A stretch of 33,486 bases of DNA, from NCBI GenBank assembly GCA_903915035.1, contig CAIWRI010000069.1:1-33486 (forward strand), in the 5' to 3' direction. The notes under the pieces are model-generated. The model saw nothing but the letters and a program-made list of their open reading frames with translations. It ran no database searches and was not told the DNA's origin. How positions within the stretch are numbered: the stretch's first letter is position 1; each line of letters begins with the position of its first letter. Made by a program: the position numbers and the translations under genes. Shown here one piece after another: positions 7,943 to 15,680 of the stretch. Source of the stretch: an uncultured Nitrosomonadales bacterium. Lineage in GTDB: Bacteria > Pseudomonadota > Gammaproteobacteria > Burkholderiales > Gallionellaceae.

Positions 7943-8763
7943 GCGATACAGCGGTCGTTACAGAGCATGCAATCTATCTTTACTGTCTGGCGAGGCCTGA
8001 ATGCCTTGCGGTATTACAGAATTTGAGCGGAGTGGACGAGCACTTCCCTGTGACAGCGTTGTGCGGTTGCGAGGGTAGTGTGGTCGCGGTGATCAGTGAA
8101 GTTGATCCGGCAGAATTTTCAGAACAAAATTTGCAGATGTTGTCGTGGTTGGGTGTGCGTGCGCAACGACATGAGGCTGTGGTGGAACGCGTGATGGCTA
8201 GCTCGCCACTTTTGCCGGTCAAGTTTGGCACGCTGTTTCGTTCTTTAGCCAGCCTGCAGGCATATCTGGGGCTGAATGTTGTTTCGATCTCGCGTGCTCT
8301 GGATGAATTGCGGGGACTGGTCGAGTGGAGCGTTAAGGTTTATCTGGCAGAGTCGGTGGCTCGTCCTCTCGTGGTTGCCCGGGATGAGGATATTCAGTCA
8401 AAAATTGCCGCGATGCCGGCGTCCCCCGGTGCTCGTTATATCCAGCTAAGGCAACTGGAGAGTAAAATTGAGGTATCGCTGAATATCTGGATTAACCGGC
8501 TAGCTGAGGCTATTCAAAGCGAGTTGATTGTGCATGCCGTGGCATCAACCCGGTTGCGTCGTCACTCAAGTGCCATCACAGGACGGCCTGAGCGGATGGT
8601 CTTTAATCGTAGTTATTTACTCAGCGATATGATGCTGGCTGATTTTCGTGCGGCGCTCGCCAGGCAGCAGGCTGAGTACCTGGATAGTGGTATCTCGCTG
8701 GTACTGCAAGGGCCATGGCCACCTTACAATTTTTGTCCTACGCTTGCGGGGAGTGAATCATGA
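7939..8763 (+). CDS. gvpF: GvpF/GvpL family gas vesicle protein
   Basis: A 274-residue member of the GvpL/GvpF family. Evidence is the N-terminal strand (AIYLYCLARPE), the family block LLPVKFGTLF at about 94-103, the RSYLLSD segment, and the C-terminal GPWPPYNF motif. GvpF and GvpL are assembly factors; GvpF of Halobacterium binds GvpA and is proposed to prevent its premature aggregation. This copy overlaps the AAA+ gene upstream (ATGA at 7939) and the histidine kinase downstream (ATGA at 8760) by 4 bp each. It is one of three paralogues in the locus, which are diverged from each other rather than recent duplicates. Confidence 0.9.
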   Translation: MSDTAVVTEHAIYLYCLARPECLAVLQNLSGVDEHFPVTALCGCEGSVVAVISEVDPAEFSEQNLQMLSWLGVRAQRHEAVVERVMASSPLLPVKFGTLFRSLASLQAYLGLNVVSISRALDELRGLVEWSVKVYLAESVARPLVVARDEDIQSKIAAMPASPGARYIQLRQLESKIEVSLNIWINRLAEAIQSELIVHAVASTRLRRHSSAITGRPERMVFNRSYLLSDMMLADFRAALARQQAEYLDSGISLVLQGPWPPYNFCPTLAGSES

Positions 8764-10268
8764 AAGACTGGGTTGCCGGCAGTAATTCAAGCAGGCCCGA
8801 CCTGACTGATGGTGAGACGTCAGAGGGTTGGTACGAAAAGTTATATCACATGCTGCTGGGTAATATTCCGTTTTCCCTGCTGCTGGTTGATCGTTCTTTG
8901 TGCATCGTGTCGGCTAACCGGAATTTTTTGGTCAAGGGGCAGCGTACCGAAATTAACACCATAGGCGCGGCGGTAAGCGAGGTATTTCCAGATGTGGTAC
9001 TGAGTTTTACACAATTGGAAAGCAAAATTCGCAATGTATTTGACTCGGGTTTTCCCCTGCCGGGCGAGCAAATGACCTATCGGGCACCGGGAATTGCAAC
9101 GCGTGTTTATTATTACAGCGTGATTCCGGTGCGGTTAGGCGAAATGGTGGAACACGTGATGCTGGTGATGGATGACATTACCGAAAAAGTACAGTTGATT
9201 GAAAAAGCCAGAATGGTAGAACGTCATTTGGCAACAGTGGTCGAAAGCGCGAACGACCTGATGGTATCCACCAATGGCAAAGGCAGTATCGTCAGCTGGA
9301 ATCGTTCTGCGGAACGTATTTCCGGTTATCAGGCTAATCAGGTGCGCGGCAGGTTGCTGGCTGACTTGTGTGAGGGGGGGCACCGCGAAGATATGAAAGC
9401 GATGATCCGACGTCTGGTCGAGGGTAGTGCCGTTCAGTTTCAGGAGATATGTCTGGTCTCCAACACGGGCAGTCTTATTCCTGTCGACTGGTCGTGTTCG
9501 CCTATTCTTGATGATACGGGTAAGGTCAGCGGTGTGGTTGCGGTAGGCCGCGATTTGACGGAGCGGCGCGCATTTGAACAGCATATCTTTCAAAGTGAAA
9601 AACTGGCCGCCTTAGGTGTGATGGCTGGCGGGATCGCGCATGAATTGCGGAATCCGCTGGCGGTAAGCTTCTCTGCAGCGCAGTTTTTATTGAAACCTTC
9701 CGAGGATTTTCTCTTTCAGCGGGAATGCGTTAATAAAATCATAGATGGCATCCAGCGCTCTTCATTGATTATCGAAAATCTGTTGAGGTTCGCCAGACCC
9801 TCACCGGGTGATCGCGTGGGCGCGCTGGATCTCGTTGTTCTGGCAACGGATACGGTTGGCGTGTTGTCTCCTCAAGCCAGGCTACAGAAAATTAAGGTAC
9901 AGGAAAAGTACCCCGGCGCGCCTGTCATGGTTTCAGGAAATACCAACCTGTTGCAACAAGTGTTGATGAATTTGATTTTGAATGCATGCCAGTTTATGTC
10001 TGAAGGGGGAGAGGTGATAGTTGAAGTTCGATGCGAAGCGGGTTCGGCGCTAATCCAGGTAAGCGATACAGGTTGCGGTGTCTCACCCGCCAATTTGAGA
10101 CGCGTGTTTGACCCTTTCTTTACCACCAGACCCATCGGTAAAGGGACAGGTTTAGGGCTGTCCATTTGCCACACCATCGTCAAACAGCACGGCGGTGAAA
10201 TTGAGCTTGAGAGTGAGGAAGGGAAAGGCAGTACCTTTTCCGTTCGGTTGCCGCTGCTGCAGGTTTGA
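8760..10268 (+). CDS. Soluble NtrB-type PAS histidine kinase (GvrB-like)
   Basis: A 502-residue kinase with no transmembrane segment, so it senses a cytoplasmic signal. There are two PAS-like regions (about 30-140 and 155-280; the second ends in VAVGRDLTERRAF). The dimerisation/phospho-acceptor domain has H294 in GIAHELRNPLA. The catalytic ATPase domain has the N box (LILNACQF), G1 (DTGCGVS), the F box (FDPFFTT) and G2 (GTGLGLSI). It is the only kinase in the locus, so it probably phosphorylates the NtrC-type regulator at 3615 and/or the lone receiver immediately downstream. It starts within the end of gvpF. Confidence 0.92.
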   Translation: MKDWVAGSNSSRPDLTDGETSEGWYEKLYHMLLGNIPFSLLLVDRSLCIVSANRNFLVKGQRTEINTIGAAVSEVFPDVVLSFTQLESKIRNVFDSGFPLPGEQMTYRAPGIATRVYYYSVIPVRLGEMVEHVMLVMDDITEKVQLIEKARMVERHLATVVESANDLMVSTNGKGSIVSWNRSAERISGYQANQVRGRLLADLCEGGHREDMKAMIRRLVEGSAVQFQEICLVSNTGSLIPVDWSCSPILDDTGKVSGVVAVGRDLTERRAFEQHIFQSEKLAALGVMAGGIAHELRNPLAVSFSAAQFLLKPSEDFLFQRECVNKIIDGIQRSSLIIENLLRFARPSPGDRVGALDLVVLATDTVGVLSPQARLQKIKVQEKYPGAPVMVSGNTNLLQQVLMNLILNACQFMSEGGEVIVEVRCEAGSALIQVSDTGCGVSPANLRRVFDPFFTTRPIGKGTGLGLSICHTIVKQHGGEIELESEEGKGSTFSVRLPLLQV

Positions 10269-10274
10269 ACTGAG

Positions 10275-10661
10275 ATGACTGAAGGCCTGCATGTGCTGGT
10301 AGTGGATGACGAACCTGATGTGTGCTGGGTGTTGGAGGTGCTCTTGCGTAACAACGGGTTTACGGTGGTGACAATGGCAAGCGGCGGCGCCGCCTTAAAC
10401 TGGCTTAACAGCGCCACGTGCGGACTTATTCTTGTCGATGCAAAGTTAGGCGATATTGAAGGTGTGGAGTTAGCCAGAAGAATACGCATCGATACCGCTT
10501 GCACGGCACCCGTGATTCTTGTTTCCGGCTATTTTTACAAGGATGACAGTGTGGTGCAAAACAGCCTGAATAACGGGACTATTGCCGCTTTTGTCACTAA
10601 GCCTTTCAGGCATGAAGAGATTTTGAACGCAATTAATGCCGTCTTGTCCGTAAAACATTAA
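10275..10661 (+). CDS. Stand-alone receiver-domain response regulator (GvrC-like)
   Basis: A 128-residue protein consisting only of a receiver domain: D11/D12, phospho-acceptor D55 in LILVDAKLG, S84 in ILVSGY, and K109 in TKPF. There is no output domain. It follows the kinase gene by 6 bp. Single-domain receivers usually act as phosphate sinks, phosphorelay intermediates or allosteric partners. Here it could tune the flow of phosphate from the kinase to the sigma-54 activator. A receiver gene (gvrC) is also part of the Serratia gas vesicle cluster. Confidence 0.9.
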   Translation: MTEGLHVLVVDDEPDVCWVLEVLLRNNGFTVVTMASGGAALNWLNSATCGLILVDAKLGDIEGVELARRIRIDTACTAPVILVSGYFYKDDSVVQNSLNNGTIAAFVTKPFRHEEILNAINAVLSVKH

Positions 10662-10674
10662 CTGAGGAATGCTT

Positions 10675-11745
10675 ATGCCAACTAAAAAATTCATCTATGC
10701 GGTTGTCGAAAATGATCTGCTATCGCTTGCCGGCATCACAGGGCTTGCCGCAGCACCGCTCGAAATGGTCTGTTATAACAATCTGGCCGCAGTGGTCAGT
10801 GACATTGATGCCGTGCGTTTTGATACGGAATTATCGGAACAAGGAACGTCCAATCAGCTTAATGCCGATCTGCTGGCCTATCAGCAGGTAAATTTTCAGC
10901 TATTAAGCGGTTCCGGCGGTATGCTACCACTTAAATTTGGCTTTACTGCAGGTAATCGCAGCGAAGTCGAAGCGGTTCTGGAGCATGCTTATCTGCAACT
11001 GCGTTCCGGTTTGGACAGGCTACGAAATCAGGTTGAATTAGTGGTTCAGGTCACCTGGGATATGAACAAAATTATTTCTGAAATTGCGTATGACCATGCC
11101 GAATTTATCAGCGCAGATCCCGTTAAGACCGGAAAATTCCTGTTTGAAGCGGCCCAGGCGAAGAAAATTGAATTGATAGACTTGATTAACAAGCAACTTT
11201 CGCCACTTGCCGGTGATTTTTCCGACGGGCCGCGCAAAGCGGAGGATATGATCCTGAATCGCAGTTATCTGGTAGACAGGCGCAGTGAAACACAGTTTGA
11301 TGCAGCGATGAATACGCTAGGGAATTGCTATGACGGAATTTTAAGTTTTCGCTACATTGGCCCGCTGCCTGCATATAGTTTCGTCAATATTGAACTGAAT
11401 CAGGGCAACTTTATTTTACTGGATAAGGCGAGAAAAATTCTGAAACTGCAGCAAACGACGACTTGGGGAGGCATAAAATCTGCCTATCGTCAGCAACTAA
11501 TGGCTTATCACCCGGATTTTCATCCAGATGACGCACAAGCCGCAGAGCGGTGTAAAGAGGTAATCGCAGCCTTTGACATGGTAAGTGCTTATTGCCGGAG
11601 TTTTCCAGATTTTTCGGGAAATGACAGTAGCTATGATTTTAGCCGGAATGAGGTCGAAAAGCACTTCATTGTCGATACTAAATCAGCGGTGTTATCTCGT
11701 GGAGCCGCCTCACGTTCCGTTGTGCCTGATGGTATTTCGCTATGA
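10675..11745 (+). CDS. gvpF: GvpF/GvpL protein fused to a C-terminal J-domain
   Basis: A 356-residue protein. Residues 1-240 are GvpF/L: KKFIYAVVEN at the N-terminus, MLPLKFGF at 83-90, NRSYLVD near 195-201, and GPLPAYSFV at about 229-237. Residues about 248-312 read as a DnaJ J-domain: ARKILKL, a helix, YRQQLMAYHPDFHPDD with the obligatory HPD at 279-281, then a helix III/IV region. The last 45 residues look disordered. J-domains stimulate Hsp70 ATPase, and the very next gene, overlapping by 4 bp, encodes an Hsp70. The ATG at 10675 was chosen over 10669 because GAGGA (10664-10668) is then 6 bp away. By inference it targets Hsp70 to gas vesicle proteins. Confidence 0.88.
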   Translation: MPTKKFIYAVVENDLLSLAGITGLAAAPLEMVCYNNLAAVVSDIDAVRFDTELSEQGTSNQLNADLLAYQQVNFQLLSGSGGMLPLKFGFTAGNRSEVEAVLEHAYLQLRSGLDRLRNQVELVVQVTWDMNKIISEIAYDHAEFISADPVKTGKFLFEAAQAKKIELIDLINKQLSPLAGDFSDGPRKAEDMILNRSYLVDRRSETQFDAAMNTLGNCYDGILSFRYIGPLPAYSFVNIELNQGNFILLDKARKILKLQQTTTWGGIKSAYRQQLMAYHPDFHPDDAQAAERCKEVIAAFDMVSAYCRSFPDFSGNDSSYDFSRNEVEKHFIVDTKSAVLSRGAASRSVVPDGISL

Positions 11746-13523
11746 GTAAAACCATTGGTATTGATTTGGGTACGACTAACAGCTGTATGGCTGTGATGAT
11801 GGAAGGCGAGGCGGTAGTGATTCCGAATGCGGAAGGGGAGCGCACCACGCCGTCTGTGGTTGCCTTCATGGATGACGGTCAATATCTGGTAGGTCGTGCT
11901 GCGAAAAATCAGCAACTGGACAATCCCCTTAACACGTTTTTTTCGATAAAACGTTTCATGGGGCGCAAATGGAATGAGGTTGTAAATGAGATGGCGATGG
12001 TTCCCTACCAAATCAGGAGGGGAGCGACTGATGAGCTGTATGTTGTGGCTAATGACCGTGAGTATGCACCGCAGCAGATCAGTGCATTGATATTGCAAAA
12101 GCTCAAGCGTGATGCGGAGGCTTATCTTGGTTGTATGGTGACGGACGCGGTGATTACCGTCCCTGCCTATTTTAACCATGCTCAGCGCGAAGCGACCCGC
12201 GATGCGGGGCAAATTGCCGGGCTGAATGTGTTGCGTATCATTAATGAACCCACCGCTGCGTCGTTGGCTTACGGGCTGGATCAGGTGAATGAACAGAAAA
12301 TTCTGGTGTTCGACCTGGGCGGCGGCACTTTCGATGTGTCGATACTTGACTTGGGCGAAGGGCTGTTTGATGTAAAGGCCACCAATGGCGACAATCACCT
12401 TGGGGGAGATGACTTTGATCAGGCTATCGTCAACTGGATGATCACTGAGTTCAAGAATGATCAAGGCATAGATTTGGCTGCTGACAAAGAGGCCTTGCCG
12501 CGTCTTTATCAGGCTGCCGAGCAGGCGAAAATCACCCTTTCTAAAGCGGGGTATGTCGACATTAATTTGCCTGCTATCGTCACAACTTCTGCGGGTGCAA
12601 GTCACCTTGTCCTGCAACTGACGCGTGAAAAGCTGGACGGGATTGCAGGAGAGTTGCTGCGGGCCGCCCTGCTGCCGATTAAGCAAGCCTTATCGGATGC
12701 CGCCATGTCTCCGGCTGATATCAATCATGTTGTTTTAGTCGGCGGGATGACCCGCATGCCGGCAGTGGTCGATACGGTTCGGCAACTGTTAGGCAAGGAG
12801 CCGCATCAAGGCGTAGATCCGGATGAAGTGGTAGCGATCGGTGCCGCTATTCAGGCGGGTATTCTTTGTGGCGAGGTTCAGGGGATCTTGCTGCTCGATG
12901 TTACCCCGTTGTCACTGGGGATAGAGACCAAAGGAGGTGTTTTTACGCGTCTGATTGCAAGAAATTCAAGCATCCCGATACGCAAAACCGAGACTTTTAC
13001 CACTGCAGTAGATAACCAGACCTCAGTTGAAATTCATGTCTTGCAGGGTGAGTCGGAAATGGCCGCTTTCAATAAGACACTGGGCATCTTTCAGTTGTCA
13101 GGCATCACGCCGGCGAGGCGTGGACTGATGGAGATAGATGTCAGTTTCGATATTGATGCGAACGGCATTATCCATGTTCATGCAGAGGATATCGTAACAG
13201 GGTGCGAACAGGAGATTCGTGTAGAAGGTGGAACCGGTTTAAGTTTCAGTGAAGTCAACAGGATGATGATGGAGGCCAGGATGCACGCCGAGATAAGCTG
13301 TCGTTTGCATGAACTGGCCGAAGCACGCAACCTGGGGGAGGTTCTTGCTGACGGGATTGACCACTCGCTTGTGGTGCAACGTGGCAAGCTCGAAACTGCT
13401 ACAACGACTCTGATTGAGCGTCAGCTTTTAAGTTTGCGTCAGGCAATGGCCGGTAATGACATCATTGAAATACGCGCCAAAATCAGAGCGGTCACAGCAG
13501 CGGCCCAGATTCTCATTGCATAA
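11742..13523 (+). CDS. Dedicated Hsp70 (DnaK-like) chaperone of the gvp locus
   Basis: A 593-residue Hsp70. The nucleotide-binding domain has [10 protein letters not shown] at the N-terminus, the phosphate-2 loop [10 protein letters not shown] and [12 protein letters not shown]. The interdomain linker reads [18 protein letters not shown], so the hydrophobic LLLDVTP core is kept, although the Asp normally found before it is Gly. A substrate-binding beta domain follows. The C-terminal lid is short: the protein ends about 45 residues earlier than a typical 638-residue DnaK and lacks the conserved acidic tail. No grpE or dnaJ neighbour is present. It is coupled (ATGA at 11742) to the GvpF-J-domain gene. 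It is therefore probably a specialised paralogue serving gas vesicle assembly, not the housekeeping DnaK. Confidence 0.93.
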   Translation: MSKTIGIDLGTTNSCMAVMMEGEAVVIPNAEGERTTPSVVAFMDDGQYLVGRAAKNQQLDNPLNTFFSIKRFMGRKWNEVVNEMAMVPYQIRRGATDELYVVANDREYAPQQISALILQKLKRDAEAYLGCMVTDAVITVPAYFNHAQREATRDAGQIAGLNVLRIINEPTAASLAYGLDQVNEQKILVFDLGGGTFDVSILDLGEGLFDVKATNGDNHLGGDDFDQAIVNWMITEFKNDQGIDLAADKEALPRLYQAAEQAKITLSKAGYVDINLPAIVTTSAGASHLVLQLTREKLDGIAGELLRAALLPIKQALSDAAMSPADINHVVLVGGMTRMPAVVDTVRQLLGKEPHQGVDPDEVVAIGAAIQAGILCGEVQGILLLDVTPLSLGIETKGGVFTRLIARNSSIPIRKTETFTTAVDNQTSVEIHVLQGESEMAAFNKTLGIFQLSGITPARRGLMEIDVSFDIDANGIIHVHAEDIVTGCEQEIRVEGGTGLSFSEVNRMMMEARMHAEISCRLHELAEARNLGEVLADGIDHSLVVQRGKLETATTTLIERQLLSLRQAMAGNDIIEIRAKIRAVTAAAQILIA

Positions 13524-13547
13524 ATGCGGGTCGTGATTCCATAGGTA

Positions 13548-13561
13548 TGGCGGTCGCGCCA
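13548..13561. other. TGGCG-N4-CGCCA hairpin after hsp70
   Basis: A perfect 5-bp GC-rich stem with a 4-nt loop 24 bp after the Hsp70 stop codon and about 140 bp upstream of the gvpA sigma-54 promoter. There is no T-run, so a terminator role is doubtful. Its position would also suit an upstream activator binding site. A second small dyad CTATA-N3-TATAG lies at 13602-13614. Confidence 0.35.
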
Positions 13562-13690
13562 CAGATATTCCACCTCACTTGATTTATAAAATATTATCGG
13601 CCTATAAGATATAGAACACTCTGTCAGATAAATTTATTTATACTTTTGATTTTTAAGTGTTTTATTTTTATTTTGCGAATTACAAATCTT

Positions 13691-13705
13691 TGGCGTCAAG
13701 ATTGC
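13691..13705 (+). promoter_or_regulatory. Sigma-54 promoter of gvpA
   Basis: TGGCGTCAAGATTGC matches the sigma-54 consensus TGGCAC-N5-TTGC, with the invariant GG (13692-13693) and GC (13704-13705) exactly 10 bases apart. Transcription would begin near 13717, leaving about 75 nt of leader before gvpA. An NtrC-type activator with an intact GAFTGA loop is encoded in the same locus. This was the only convincing GG-N10-GC site I found in the intergenic regions I checked. Confidence 0.75.
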
Positions 13706-13729
13706 TTATCTATAGGTACCGGAACAGAA

Positions 13730-13763
13730 ACCTGATGCTTCGGATGCAGCATACTTATCAGGT
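13730..13763 (+). other. Stem-loop in the gvpA leader
   Basis: ACCTG-ATGCT (13730-13739) can pair with AGCAT (13748-13752) and, after a 6-nt bulge, CAGGT (13759-13763). It would lie near the 5' end of the sigma-54 transcript. The likely role is 5' mRNA stabilisation of a very highly expressed message. Confidence 0.45.
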
Positions 13764-13791
13764 GTAAAAACTTTTATTTTGGAGAGCTATC

Positions 13792-14010
13792 ATGGCAAAC
13801 GTACAAAAATCTACAGATTCATCGAGTCTGGCTGAAGTGGTTGATCGTATCCTTGACAAAGGTATCGTGATTGATGCATGGGTCAAAGTGTCTTTGGTAG
13901 GCATTGAATTATTGTCAGTCGAAGCTCGCGTTGTTGTGGCATCGGTTGAAACTTATCTGAAGTACGCAGAAGCAATTGGCCTTACCGCCAGCGCTGCAGC
14001 ACCGGCTTGA
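13792..14010 (+). CDS. gvpA: Major gas vesicle shell protein GvpA, copy 1
   Basis: A 72-residue protein with the strongly conserved GvpA core: [49 protein letters not shown]. GvpA polymerises into the ribbed, gas-permeable vesicle wall. The short Ala-rich C-terminus (TASAAAPA) is like that of cyanobacterial GvpA. GGAGAG at 13781-13786 precedes the ATG by 5 bp. It is the first gene after the sigma-54 promoter. Confidence 0.98.
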   Translation: MANVQKSTDSSSLAEVVDRILDKGIVIDAWVKVSLVGIELLSVEARVVVASVETYLKYAEAIGLTASAAAPA

Positions 14011-14021
14011 TAGGTTTGATT

Positions 14022-14048
14022 CAGATAGCCTTCTTGTGAGGCTATCTG
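14022..14048 (+). other. Strong hairpin between the two gvpA copies
   Basis: CAGATAGCC (14022-14030) and GGCTATCTG (14040-14048) form a perfect 9-bp stem with a 9-nt loop, 11 bp after the gvpA copy 1 stop. No T-tract follows. It probably stabilises the gvpA mRNA 3' end and/or causes partial termination, favouring gvpA over downstream genes. Confidence 0.6.
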
Positions 14049-14143
14049 CTTGACCACAGGAGATTTGCCCGCTGGTCTAAGATGTAAGATGTTGGTTTGA
14101 ATTGTTGTTCCTTAGGTTAAAAACATAAATTAGGAGAACTATC

Positions 14144-14362
14144 ATGGCAAACGTACAAAAATCTACAGATTCATCGAGTCTGGCTGAAGTGGTTGATCGT
14201 ATTCTTGACAAAGGCATCGTGATTGATGCATGGGTCAAAGTATCTCTGGTGGGTATTGAACTGTTGTCAGTCGAAGCTCGCGTTGTCGTGGCATCGGTTG
14301 AAACTTATCTGAAGTACGCAGAAGCAATTGGCCTTACCGCCAGCGCCGCCGCACCAGCTTGA
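14144..14362 (+). CDS. gvpA: Major gas vesicle shell protein GvpA, copy 2
   Basis: A 72-residue protein identical to copy 1 at every residue. By my alignment the two 219-bp genes differ at 12 positions, all synonymous. The ribosome-binding segments are also nearly the same (AGGAGA at 14132-14137, then ACTATC before the ATG). No second sigma-54 promoter is visible in the 133-bp gap, so it is probably read from the copy 1 promoter through the hairpin. Confidence 0.98.
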   Translation: MANVQKSTDSSSLAEVVDRILDKGIVIDAWVKVSLVGIELLSVEARVVVASVETYLKYAEAIGLTASAAAPA

Positions 14363-14369
14363 GTAGCCC

Positions 14370-14403
14370 GTGTTCTGCTTCTATTGTCGAAGAAACGGAA
14401 CAC
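14370..14403 (+). other. Hairpin after gvpA copy 2
   Basis: GTGTTC (14370-14375) pairs with GAACAC (14398-14403), and inside it CTTC (14378-14381) pairs with GAAG (14389-14392). It lies 8 bp after the stop. With no T-run it is more likely an mRNA 3' stabiliser or attenuator than a full terminator. Confidence 0.5.
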
Positions 14404-14528
14404 TTTACGCCTTTTACGTAAATTCAGATCGTAAGCGCGTTTCGCGATAGTTTTTGAATCTATGCGAGGCGTGGAGCCTGACTTTATGGAGGCAAGGTCG
14501 GCAGGATAAGGCGATTCAGGAGGTTATT

Positions 14529-14957
14529 GTGAGCAGAATAGATGATATGACCAGGTTGCACGATCATGTTCAGGCGGGGCATCGGACGCGGAAGTCTCTT
14601 GTTGCTTTCCTGGTGAGTGGTGGCGCCGAAAGAAGAGTGACGGTAGGTGCCGTTCGCCGGGCGAATGTTGCTGAAAATGATGAACGAAGTAGAAGTTTGA
14701 TGGCGAGTCTCCTGACGTTCATGGGAGGCTTGACAGCGCAGGAAAAAGGACGTCGACAAGCGGCTGCGCGCGCACATAAATCGCGCGTGACGTTTATCAA
14801 GAAGTTGGAACGCGATGTGGCCTCTCTGGCACATGGCGTTGCGTTGACAAGACAAGCAAACCGTGCCGAAAATGCAGCTTCGTCTGCCGCTTGGACCGGG
14901 GTGGCTGTTGTTGCATCAGGCAAACGGAGCGCGAAGTCTTCACGCGCAGCAGCATAG
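14529..14957 (+). CDS. GvpC-like repeat protein
   Basis: A 142-residue basic, helical protein starting at GTG 14529, chosen because AGGAGG at 14518-14523 sits 5 bp before it (the TTG at 14454 has no such signal). Residues about 20-125 can be read as three degenerate repeats of about 33-38 residues, beginning RKSLVAFLVSGGAE, SRSLMASLLTFMGG and RVTFIKKLERDVAS. Each has a hydrophobic pattern in its first half and RxAN/RQAAARA/RQAN in its second. GvpC, the outer strengthening protein, is known for amphipathic repeats of about 33 residues and is often encoded right after gvpA, as here. Homology is inferred from repeat design and position rather than sequence identity. The tail GKRSAKSSRAAA is basic and probably disordered. 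Confidence 0.65.
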   Translation: MSRIDDMTRLHDHVQAGHRTRKSLVAFLVSGGAERRVTVGAVRRANVAENDERSRSLMASLLTFMGGLTAQEKGRRQAAARAHKSRVTFIKKLERDVASLAHGVALTRQANRAENAASSAAWTGVAVVASGKRSAKSSRAAA

Positions 14958-15040
14958 AACGGGTTGCGGATGCGCATAGGTATCCGCACTCGCCTGTTGC
15001 CAGATGTCTTCTGAAGGTGTGTATCCACGGGAGAGTGAAC

Positions 15041-15592
15041 ATGAATAACAATTTGGGACGACTTTGCGTGACTAAAGAAATGATACAGGTCGGGCGCATG
15101 GCTCGTCAGGCGGATCATCTGCAGCGTCACGAATTTATAGCCCGACTCAAGCGTGAAGTTTCAGACTTGAGACGAGGATTGATTGCTGAAAATAGTGCGG
15201 TGCACAGAGCCTGGTTTGGTCCTACATCGGCAGAAATAGCTGCGACTAAGAAGGAAGCATTTGAAAAGGCTGCTCTGCATGCTAAAAAAGCGGCAGAAAC
15301 CGAAGCTGCCAGGATGGCAAAAGCTGCGGAGCAGGATGCACTTGTCAAGAAAATGAAGGACGAAGCGGAGCGCGCGAAAAAAGCGGCCGAAATGCTTCGT
15401 GCGAAGAAAGCTGCAGAAGTTCAGGCCAAAGCGAAACTGGCTGCGGAAGTCGCTGAAGCTGATCGAGTTAGTGCCGCACTCGCTGATGAGGAGGCAACTC
15501 GGGTCAGCAATGAAGTTGAAGCAGCGCAAGCGGCTCAGGTCAATGAGGTTGCAGAAGCAACCGAGTCAACACCGACACAAAATATCCACTAA
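15041..15592 (+). CDS. Ala/Lys/Glu-rich coiled-coil protein with one GvpC-like repeat
   Basis: A 183-residue protein starting at ATG 15041 after GGGAGAG (15029-15035). Residues about 25-60 (HEFIARLKREVSDLRRGL) resemble the third repeat of the preceding protein (TFIKKLERDVASLAHGV), so the two are related. Residues about 70-170 are a long, highly charged Ala/Lys/Glu helix with KKAAE and AKKAAEM motifs, forming an extended single helix or coiled coil. A likely role is a vesicle-surface or cytoplasmic tether protein of the GvpC type. It could instead be a filament-like spacer. Low-complexity composition makes homology claims unsafe. Confidence 0.65.
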   Translation: MNNNLGRLCVTKEMIQVGRMARQADHLQRHEFIARLKREVSDLRRGLIAENSAVHRAWFGPTSAEIAATKKEAFEKAALHAKKAAETEAARMAKAAEQDALVKKMKDEAERAKKAAEMLRAKKAAEVQAKAKLAAEVAEADRVSAALADEEATRVSNEVEAAQAAQVNEVAEATESTPTQNIH

Positions 15593-15680
15593 CGCGAAAA
15601 GAGGCGCACGGGTCACTCTACCGGGTGGCTTTATGTGGCGAGTGCGCCGGGTGCGTCATCAACAACGAAAGGCTAATACC

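Larger units (their letters stand above)
13781..14362 (+). repeat. gvpA: gvpA tandem duplication
   Basis: The block from the ribosome-binding site to the stop codon is present twice (13781-14010 and 14133-14362). The first 59 bases of the coding region and a stretch of about 60 bases near the 3' end are identical. The differences are concentrated between them and in the last few codons. The spacer sequences are unrelated. Confidence 0.9.

Noticed and set aside
11631-12686. Long (351-residue) minus-strand open frame antisense to the GvpF-J-domain and Hsp70 genes
   Set aside because: It is a shadow of two well-supported plus-strand genes. The translation has no recognisable domain and no ribosome-binding site.
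14090-14120. Possible second sigma-54 site before gvpA copy 2 (TTGGTTTGAATTGTTG)
   Set aside because: The second invariant dinucleotide is TG where GC is required at the correct spacing, so it fails the GG-N10-GC rule.
14454-14528. TTG start at 14454 for the GvpC-like protein
   Set aside because: No ribosome-binding site, whereas the GTG at 14529 has a strong AGGAGG 5 bp upstream.
15399-15680. 94-residue N-terminal extension of GvpN
   Set aside because: It overlaps the preceding gene in another frame and has no ribosome-binding site. The ATG at 15681 has AAAGG and matches the family's usual start.
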